This document shows, in pieces, positions 7,326 through 12,878 of a stretch of DNA of 15,152 nt; positions within the stretch are counted from its first letter, which is position 1, and every line of letters begins with the position of its first letter. This DNA is from Bacteriovoracaceae bacterium UBA7695 (GTDB lineage Bacteria > Bdellovibrionota > Bacteriovoracia > Bacteriovoracales > Bacteriovoracaceae): the NCBI GenBank assembly GCA_002482685.1, contig DLGL01000007.1, positions 1 to 15,152 on the forward strand, in the 5' to 3' direction. The position numbers were made by a program, and so were the translations under genes. Under the pieces are notes generated by a model, which ran no database searches, was not told where the DNA came from, and saw nothing but the letters and a program-made list of their open reading frames with translations.

Positions 7326-8392
7326 AACCATGCAGAGAGTGAAGTGACTATAAACCCATTCATTTTATTCCGCTTATTGGTGCTGGTCGGATAAATTTCA
7401 TCTTCCGATTTAAATCCCCTGATCTCAGAGCGCCATAGAACGTTCTGGTCCAGCTTCTGGTCAAAATTTAGTGAGGCCCCATAAACCCTGAATCCTCTGG
7501 GAGTGCTGGTGACAACATTCGATTGATGAGGGTCTGCATAGTACTCCACCCTCAGGGCCAGCGCCTGATCAGCATTCAGCACTCTTCTTGAGGTGACTGA
7601 AGTGGCAAACCAGCCGTCAACCCCATTTGAGTTCTGTTGAGACTGGTGACCAAAATCAAAAGATCCAAGGTATTGCCACTCATCACTTTTAATCCATTGG
7701 AAAATAAAGTTATGATAACCCCTGAAGCGTGGCTTAACAGAGACCACCTCTTCGTCTCCAAAAAAATTATTATAGGTAAATGTCGTGGTCTCATTCAGGC
7801 TTCGCTTGTACTGCATCCCCAGGGCCTTCCCATGGTTATTTTCTGAGATGTTTTGCCAACCGTTAAGCAGCTGGAGCTGAAGACTTTGTTTCTGATCGAT
7901 TTGATGCTCAACTCTGACCCCACTTGAATAATAGGGAACGTAGTCCAGGTTCAAAGCACGAGTATAGGTCCAGTTATCTTTTGATATCCAGCTTTCAGCA
8001 CCTATATTGCCAAGAAAGATACCAGCATCAATCCAGGTTTTATCACCGATTTTTTTTCCTACAAATGCTTCCTGAATGTATTTTGTATCCTGAGGACCTG
8101 AAGTGGTGCCGTCAGTGGGCTCACTTGCACTGTTTTTTGTAACTGAGTTTCCTAATTGCAGCGCCAGCCGGCCCCGGGTCTTTTCTTGTTGAATTTTTGC
8201 CTCTATGAAGGCGAGGTTGAGATTAAATTCATTGTGCCTTACAGGCTGAGTAGTAAATTCTCTTTCATGGTTTTTGGGATTGTTAAAATCATAGGCATAG
8301 TAAGTATCAAGAAATCCTCCAAACTTAACAGGGGATTCACTGGCCCATGCTGAAAGAGATGAGAAACAAATGACACTTAATAATTTGCGCAT
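7322..8392 (-). CDS. OmpL-like (BBP2-type) outer-membrane porin, next to kdp
   Basis: The start is placed at the ATG at 8392, giving 356 residues. It has a strong Shine-Dalgarno sequence (AAAGGAAA, 8404-8397) and opens directly into a signal peptide (MRKLLSVICFSSLSAWA). The frame is open to an ATG at 8440, but that start lacks a ribosome site and would bury the signal peptide. The mature part begins with FGGFLDTYYAYDFN (~24-37) and NEFNLNLAFIEAKI (~54-67), the opening pattern of the putative beta-barrel porin-2/OmpL-like family. Many amphipathic strands follow and the protein ends in LSAWF, with the terminal Phe expected for BAM insertion. Such proteins form diffusion channels. From what I recall, related porins occur beside kdp genes in other Gram-negative phyla, and here the gene diverges from kdpA. 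A role in K+ entry across the outer membrane is an inference from position only. Its stop codon overlaps that of the peptidase gene by four bases. Confidence 0.85.
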   Translation of the reverse strand: MRKLLSVICFSSLSAWASESPVKFGGFLDTYYAYDFNNPKNHEREFTTQPVRHNEFNLNLAFIEAKIQQEKTRGRLALQLGNSVTKNSASEPTDGTTSGPQDTKYIQEAFVGKKIGDKTWIDAGIFLGNIGAESWISKDNWTYTRALNLDYVPYYSSGVRVEHQIDQKQSLQLQLLNGWQNISENNHGKALGMQYKRSLNETTTFTYNNFFGDEEVVSVKPRFRGYHNFIFQWIKSDEWQYLGSFDFGHQSQQNSNGVDGWFATSVTSRRVLNADQALALRVEYYADPHQSNVVTSTPRGFRVYGASLNFDQKLDQNVLWRSEIRGFKSEDEIYPTSTNKRNKMNGFIVTSLSAWF

Positions 8393-8396
8393 AGAA

Positions 8397-8404
8397 TTTC
8401 CTTT
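8397..8404 (-). promoter_or_regulatory. Ribosome binding site deciding the porin start
   Basis: The minus strand reads AAAGGAAA, and AGGA ends six bases before the ATG at 8392. The alternative in-frame ATG at 8440 is preceded by CACCATTTTAACA, with no purine-rich site. This fixes the shorter product that begins with a signal peptide. Confidence 0.75.
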
Positions 8405-8440
8405 GAAATGATTCACTGATGAGAATTCTCGCTTTTCCAT

Positions 8441-8484
8441 TGTTAAAATGGTGTAGAAATGCGCATTTTAACAGCTTTTTAACA
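8441..8484. promoter_or_regulatory. Back-to-back tandem TTTTAACA arrays: candidate KdpE-class operator
   Basis: On the plus strand TTTTAACA occurs at 8466-8473 and again at 8477-8484, an exact direct repeat with an 11-bp period. On the minus strand TTTTAACA occurs at 8448-8441, preceded 11 bp upstream by the 6/8 match TTTCTACA at 8459-8452. Together they form two tandem boxes pointing outward, one towards kdpA and one towards the porin. The inner copies also make a perfect 10-bp inverted repeat, TGTTAAAATG (8441-8450) and CATTTTAACA (8464-8473). Response regulators of the OmpR/PhoB family, to which KdpE belongs, bind tandem half-sites with a 10-11 bp period next to the -10 box. Assigning the site to KdpE is an inference from position and spacing. 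Confidence 0.5.
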
Positions 8485-8499
8485 CTATCACCTCTCCTT

Positions 8500-8505
8500 T
8501 ATACG
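8500..8505 (+). promoter_or_regulatory. Possible -10 box of the kdp operon
   Basis: TATACG lies 15 bases downstream of the plus-strand TTTTAACA array and ~50 bases before the kdpA start. The matching -35 region would fall in the second TTTTAACA copy and has no consensus TTGACA, as expected for an activator-dependent promoter. For the porin, the minus-strand hexamer GAGAAT (8430-8425) is 10 bases beyond its array and is a 4/6 match to the -10 box; it lies inside the 10-bp palindrome GAGAATTCTC (8421-8430). Both are weak calls. Confidence 0.3.
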
Positions 8506-8541
8506 CCATTTTTCTTTGTCCAGGAGCACACTAGGTTTATC

Positions 8542-8550
8542 AAAGGAGGG
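8542..8550 (+). promoter_or_regulatory. Ribosome binding site deciding the kdpA start
   Basis: AAAGGAGGG, a near-perfect Shine-Dalgarno sequence, lies six bases before the ATG at 8557. The reading frame stays open back to an ATG at 8419, but those 46 extra codons have no ribosome site and no KdpA-like sequence, and would overlap the regulatory region. Confidence 0.85.
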
Positions 8551-8556
8551 TATTTT

Positions 8557-10239
8557 ATGCCCCGTAACGATGTACTCACATTACTAGTTTATTTTATTAC
8601 ACTGATTTCTCTTTCAATACCTCTGGGATACCTCATCTCTCAGGTTCTTCAGGGAAAACCACCTGCTTATTTAAAATGGCTTATTCCTGTAGAAAATTTA
8701 GTTTTAAAATTTTCGGGAACAATTGACCAGGAACAGAAGGCCAGGAGTTATTTAAAAGATCTGCTGCTCTTTAACTTAATGGGATTTTTATTTCTTTTTG
8801 TTATTCTTGTTACTCAAGGTGCCTTACCACTTAATCCTCAAAACTATCCGGGTCTCACTTGGCATTTAGCCTTTAATACGGCCATGAGTTTTGTGACGAA
8901 TACCAATTGGCAAGCCTATAGCGGAGAGGCTTCACTTTCAAATTTTTCTCAAATGGTGGGTCTGACGACTCAAAATTTTTTAAGTGCGGCAACAGGCTTA
9001 GCAGTTATAGCAGTTCTAGCGAGGGGACTGTCCCGAAAAATGGATGGTAGAGTAGGTAACTTTGCTACTGATCTGGTGAGGAGTATTATCTATATCTTTT
9101 TACCGCTGTCATTTGTCTTCTCCCTTTTGTTTGTTTCACAAGGAGTGGTTCAAAGTCTGGCCGATTTTAAGATTGTGACAACCCTGGAAGGAGCTGAGCA
9201 AATAATTCCTACAGGTGCAGCAGCTTCTCAAATTGCGATCAAGCAACTGGGTACAAATGGTGGCGGATTCTTTGGAGTCAACTCCGCCCATCCCTTTGAA
9301 AATCCCACTCCATTTACAAACTTTTTACAACTTCTGCTTATTCTTCTTCTCCCTGTTTCTCAAGTCTTTGCTTTCGGAAAAATGCTCAATAGACCTCGTC
9401 AGGGATACGCAATTTTATTCTCGATGTTTCTTCTTTTTATTCCTCTGCTAGGATTGGCGCTTTATTCTGAACATACAGGTATACCTGAAATGGGGGCACT
9501 TCTTGAAGGAAAGGAGCTACGATTTGGCGTTACAGAATCCACCCTCTGGGGAGTGGCTACGTCGGCCGCCTCCAATGGATCAGTTAATTCCATGCATTCA
9601 TCTTTTACACCTATGGCAGGGCTGGTTTTTATCTTTCAGATGATCACAGGGGAAGTGATTTTTGGGGGGGTTGGTTCAGGACTTTATGGTATGGCTCTCT
9701 ACATAGTTATAACATTATTTCTTGCAGGCCTCATGGTAGGTAGATCTCCCGAATGGCTGGGTAAAAAAATTGAAGCTTACGAAATTAAATTGGCCCTCTA
9801 CGCCTTATTAATTCCCGGGGCCCTAATTCTGGTAGGAGTGTGCCTGGCCGCCGTGATGCCATGGGGTTTAAGTTCTTTGTCCCATGGTGGACCTCATGGC
9901 CTATCAGAACTCCTCTATAATTTTGCCTCCACTGTTGGAAACAATGGCTCAGCTTTTGGAGGCTTTGCTGCCAACACACCCATTATAAACTCCATTTTTG
10001 GATTATGTATGCTGATAGGAAGATTCATCGTGATCATTCCCGTTATCCTCATTGCTGGAAGCCTGGGTAATAAGAAAACGACTCCTGCTTCTGCAGGAAC
10101 TTTCCCTACTGATGGAGTTATCTTTATTGTTTTACTCAGCGGAGTCGTCGTGATCTTCGGTGCTTTAACCTTTTTTCCTGTTCTTGCCCTGGGGCCTATT
10201 GCTGAACACCTGCTTATGCTGGCCGGTCAAACTTTTTAA
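8557..10239 (+). CDS. kdpA: KdpA, potassium-binding channel-like subunit of K+-transporting ATPase
   Basis: This 560-residue integral membrane protein has the normal KdpA length and about ten TM helices. KdpA takes K+ from the periplasm through a selectivity filter and passes it to KdpB in the KdpFABC complex. All four pseudo-repeat filter regions are present: TNTNWQAYSGE at 114-124, GTNGGGFFGVNSAHPFENP at 232-250, SAASNGSVNSMHSS at 336-349 and GNNGSAFGGFAANTP at 461-475. The product therefore looks functional. Codons for FGGVG contain a run of seven G (9664-9670). The gene is first in the operon. No kdpF-like small membrane ORF is visible upstream, although KdpF precedes KdpA in many bacteria. 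kdpB follows after 11 bases. Confidence 0.98.
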   Translation: MPRNDVLTLLVYFITLISLSIPLGYLISQVLQGKPPAYLKWLIPVENLVLKFSGTIDQEQKARSYLKDLLLFNLMGFLFLFVILVTQGALPLNPQNYPGLTWHLAFNTAMSFVTNTNWQAYSGEASLSNFSQMVGLTTQNFLSAATGLAVIAVLARGLSRKMDGRVGNFATDLVRSIIYIFLPLSFVFSLLFVSQGVVQSLADFKIVTTLEGAEQIIPTGAAASQIAIKQLGTNGGGFFGVNSAHPFENPTPFTNFLQLLLILLLPVSQVFAFGKMLNRPRQGYAILFSMFLLFIPLLGLALYSEHTGIPEMGALLEGKELRFGVTESTLWGVATSAASNGSVNSMHSSFTPMAGLVFIFQMITGEVIFGGVGSGLYGMALYIVITLFLAGLMVGRSPEWLGKKIEAYEIKLALYALLIPGALILVGVCLAAVMPWGLSSLSHGGPHGLSELLYNFASTVGNNGSAFGGFAANTPIINSIFGLCMLIGRFIVIIPVILIAGSLGNKKTTPASAGTFPTDGVIFIVLLSGVVVIFGALTFFPVLALGPIAEHLLMLAGQTF

Positions 10240-10250
10240 GGAAATGATTT

Positions 10251-12323
10251 ATGAAAAAAAATACTCAGGCCCTCTTTAATCTTAAAGACGTGAGAGTGGC
10301 ATTCGTTGATAGTTTTATAAAACTTAAGCCACAGACTCAGCTTTTAAATTATGTGATGTTTGTTGTCTATGTAGGAGCGATTCTCACGACAGTCATAACG
10401 ATCCAGGAGATGGCCACCAATAGGTTCAATTCATTTAATTTGCAGATAACTATCTGGCTGTGGTTTACAGTGTTTTTTGCCAATTTTGCTGAAGCTCTCG
10501 CCGAAGGCAAAGGAAAGGCCCAGGCAGAGTCACTGCGTGAGGCAAAGCAAAACCTAACGGCGAGAAAAATTAAATCAGGAGTTGAAGAAATTGTTCCCGG
10601 AACATCACTCCATGTGGGAGATTTGTATATTTGTAGTGCTGGTGAAGTCATTGCCGCTGACGGTGAAATTGTTGAAGGCATTGCCTCAGTTGATGAAAGT
10701 GCAATCACTGGAGAGTCAGCACCTGTCATTCGGGAATCCGGTGGGGACCGCTCGGCGGTTACGGCCGGAACAAGGGTTTTATCAGACCGTGTAGTTATCA
10801 AGGTGAGTGCTGAGCCGGGTGAGTCTTATATTGATAAACTTATTGCAATGGTTGAGGGGGCCAATAGGCAGAAGACACCGAATGAAGTTTCTCTAGGGAT
10901 TTTACTTTTGGCCCTAAGTTTTGTGTTTCTCCTTGCTGTATTAACTCTTAAAGGATTTATTTTTTATAGCTCCTCTGATTCCGCAATAAGAGAAGCTTAT
11001 TCAATACCAGTTATGATAGCTCTTCTGGTTTGTTTGATTCCAACCACCATTGGGGGGCTTCTGTCAGCTATTGGTATAAGTGGAATGGAGCGTCTTCTTA
11101 AAAAAAATATCATTGCTAAATCTGGTAAGGCCGTAGAGGCTGCAGGGGATGTAGATGTTTTGCTTTTGGATAAAACAGGAACAATAACTCTTGGGAGCCG
11201 TCAGGCCAGTGAGTTTCATGCAGCTGATTCTGTGTCAGACAACGAACTCGCAACGGCAGCTTTTCTATGCTCTATAAAAGATGAAACTCCTGAAGGGCGC
11301 TCAATTGTTCAACTGGCAGAGGTAAAATATAAAATCAATATTGATTTTTTTCAGTCAAAGTTTGAATTTTTACCTTTCATGGCTGAAACCCGCATGAGTG
11401 GCCTTAACTTTGAACACAAGGGTCAGTTGCGTGAGTTAAGAAAGGGTGCGGCGGACGCCGTAGAGAAGTTCATCACCCTCAAAGGAGGAGTTTATCCAGA
11501 GAGTATTCGAAAGACGGTAAGGTCCATTGCTCAGCAAGGAGGTACTCCTTTAGTTGTGAGTGATGATGCGAGAGTCCTGGGAGTTGTTCATTTAAAAGAT
11601 ATAGTTAAAGCAGGAATAAAAGAGCGCTTTGGACAGTTACGCAAGATGGGAATTCGCACGGTGATGATAACAGGGGATAACCCTCTCACTGCTGCGGCCA
11701 TTGCTGCAGAGGCAGGTGTGGATGATTTTCTCGCGGAAGCTACTCCTGAAATGAAGCTAGAGCGAATTCGGTATGAGCAATTACAAGGACACATGATTGC
11801 CATGGTTGGTGACGGAACCAACGATGCTCCGGCCCTCGCTCAGGCCGATGTCGGTGTGGCCATGAATACTGGAACTCAAGCGGCCAGAGAAGCTGGCAAT
11901 ATGGTTGATTTAGATTCAAATCCTACTAAACTCATTGAGGTTGTCGAGACTGGTAAGCAGCTACTCATGACTCGAGGTGCCCTGACAACTTTTTCAATTG
12001 CAAACGATGTGGCCAAATATTTTGCCATTCTTCCGGCCATTTTTGCAGGAATTTATGTCGTAAATGGAGTGGGAGTTCTGGAATCCCTCGACATCATGGG
12101 ACTTCATTCTCCGCAAAGTGCTATTCTTTCTGCCGTTATATTTAACGCTCTCATTATTGTGGCCCTCATTCCTCTTGCTCTCAAAGGGGTCAGTTACAAG
12201 GCCCTCGGTGCAAAAGAAATCCTTAGAAAGAATATGGCCATATATGGTTTTGGCGGTCTCATCGTGCCTTTTATAGGTATCTGGCTTATTGATCGTTGTC
12301 TGGTTATTTTGGGCTTAGTTTAA
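10251..12323 (+). CDS. kdpB: KdpB, ATP-hydrolysing subunit of K+-transporting P-type ATPase
   Basis: This 690-residue P-type ATPase has the normal KdpB length. In order it has two TM helices (~33-80), the actuator domain with TGES at 153-156, TM helices 3-4 with CLIPTTIGG at 261-269, the phosphorylation site DKTGT with Asp307, the nucleotide domain (F375 region, RKGA at 397-400), the hinge TGDN at 474-477, GDGTNDAP at 520-527, and a final TM block. The TM5 motif NDVAKYF (585-591) contains the Asp and Lys known in E. coli KdpB as D583/K586, which couple ATP hydrolysis to K+ movement. Ser156 of TGES corresponds to the E. coli Ser162 that is phosphorylated to inhibit the pump. No key residue is missing. 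The Shine-Dalgarno sequence AAGGAAA overlaps the kdpA stop, and the ATG is followed at once by eight A (10254-10261), a possible slippage spot. Confidence 0.98.
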   Translation: MKKNTQALFNLKDVRVAFVDSFIKLKPQTQLLNYVMFVVYVGAILTTVITIQEMATNRFNSFNLQITIWLWFTVFFANFAEALAEGKGKAQAESLREAKQNLTARKIKSGVEEIVPGTSLHVGDLYICSAGEVIAADGEIVEGIASVDESAITGESAPVIRESGGDRSAVTAGTRVLSDRVVIKVSAEPGESYIDKLIAMVEGANRQKTPNEVSLGILLLALSFVFLLAVLTLKGFIFYSSSDSAIREAYSIPVMIALLVCLIPTTIGGLLSAIGISGMERLLKKNIIAKSGKAVEAAGDVDVLLLDKTGTITLGSRQASEFHAADSVSDNELATAAFLCSIKDETPEGRSIVQLAEVKYKINIDFFQSKFEFLPFMAETRMSGLNFEHKGQLRELRKGAADAVEKFITLKGGVYPESIRKTVRSIAQQGGTPLVVSDDARVLGVVHLKDIVKAGIKERFGQLRKMGIRTVMITGDNPLTAAAIAAEAGVDDFLAEATPEMKLERIRYEQLQGHMIAMVGDGTNDAPALAQADVGVAMNTGTQAAREAGNMVDLDSNPTKLIEVVETGKQLLMTRGALTTFSIANDVAKYFAILPAIFAGIYVVNGVGVLESLDIMGLHSPQSAILSAVIFNALIIVALIPLALKGVSYKALGAKEILRKNMAIYGFGGLIVPFIGIWLIDRCLVILGLV

Positions 12324-12332
12324 GGAGTGTAT

Positions 12333-12878
12333 ATGAAGATGCTGAAACTTTTATTAATATTAACTTTTCTCTGTGGAATAGTTTATCCCCTCTCAATAAC
12401 ATTAATAAGCTCTGTATTTTTTGAAGATAAAGCTCAGGGGTCAATTGTCTACAGAAATGGACAGGCAGCAGGATCCAGGCTTCTGGCCCAAAAATTTGAA
12501 ACACCCGCTTTTTTCCATTCCAGACCCTCAGCTTCTGACTATGCCACTCTTTCAAGTGGTGCTTCTCAAAGTTCTCCCACGCAGAAAGTGGGGATGGAGA
12601 AGATCCGGCGTAGAAAAGCTGCCCATCCAGAATCTGGTGTAGATGCCTGGACTGAGTCTGGCTCAGGACTTGATCCACATATCTCCCCTCAAAATGCCTT
12701 CTCTCAGGCAAAAAGGGTGGCCGCAGCGCGTGGACTAAATATTGACCAGGTTAAAAATATTATCATTCAAAAAACTGAAGGGGCAACATTCGGAATCTGG
12801 GGACAGGCACGAGTGAATGTTCTAGAATTAAATCTGTCGCTTCTTGATAGCAAGGGATTAGATGGCTTCACCCGATGA
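12333..12878 (+). CDS. kdpC: KdpC, accessory subunit of K+-transporting ATPase
   Basis: The product has 181 residues with a single N-terminal TM helix (~4-28) and a periplasmic domain. KdpC stabilises the KdpFABC complex and helps K+ or ATP affinity. Recognisable family elements are FFHSRPSASDY at 60-70, SGSGLDPHISP near 109-119, RVAAARGL at ~128-135 and VNVLELNLSLL at ~162-172. The segment after the RPSA motif, usually GGSNxGPSNP, reads SGASQSSPTQ here and is unusually divergent. The ATG at 12333 is preferred over an in-frame GTG at 12327, because AAGGAG (12322-12327) is spaced five bases from the ATG and overlaps the GTG. The gene follows kdpB by nine bases, and its end overlaps the kdpD start by 17 bases. 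Confidence 0.95.
   Translation: MKMLKLLLILTFLCGIVYPLSITLISSVFFEDKAQGSIVYRNGQAAGSRLLAQKFETPAFFHSRPSASDYATLSSGASQSSPTQKVGMEKIRRRKAAHPESGVDAWTESGSGLDPHISPQNAFSQAKRVAAARGLNIDQVKNIIIQKTEGATFGIWGQARVNVLELNLSLLDSKGLDGFTR

Noticed and set aside
8393..8440. Possible 16-codon N-terminal extension of the porin
   Set aside because: No Shine-Dalgarno sequence at 8440, and the signal peptide begins only at the ATG at 8392, which has AAAGGAAA upstream.
8419..8556. Possible 46-codon N-terminal extension of kdpA
   Set aside because: The frame is open, but there is no ribosome site at 8419, the extra residues do not resemble KdpA, and a near-perfect Shine-Dalgarno sequence sits before the ATG at 8557.
10367..10801. 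A 144-codon frame antisense to kdpB, and similarly 12304-12711 antisense to kdpC
   Set aside because: Composition is the complement of conserved Kdp codons, with no motif, no signal sequence and no ribosome site.
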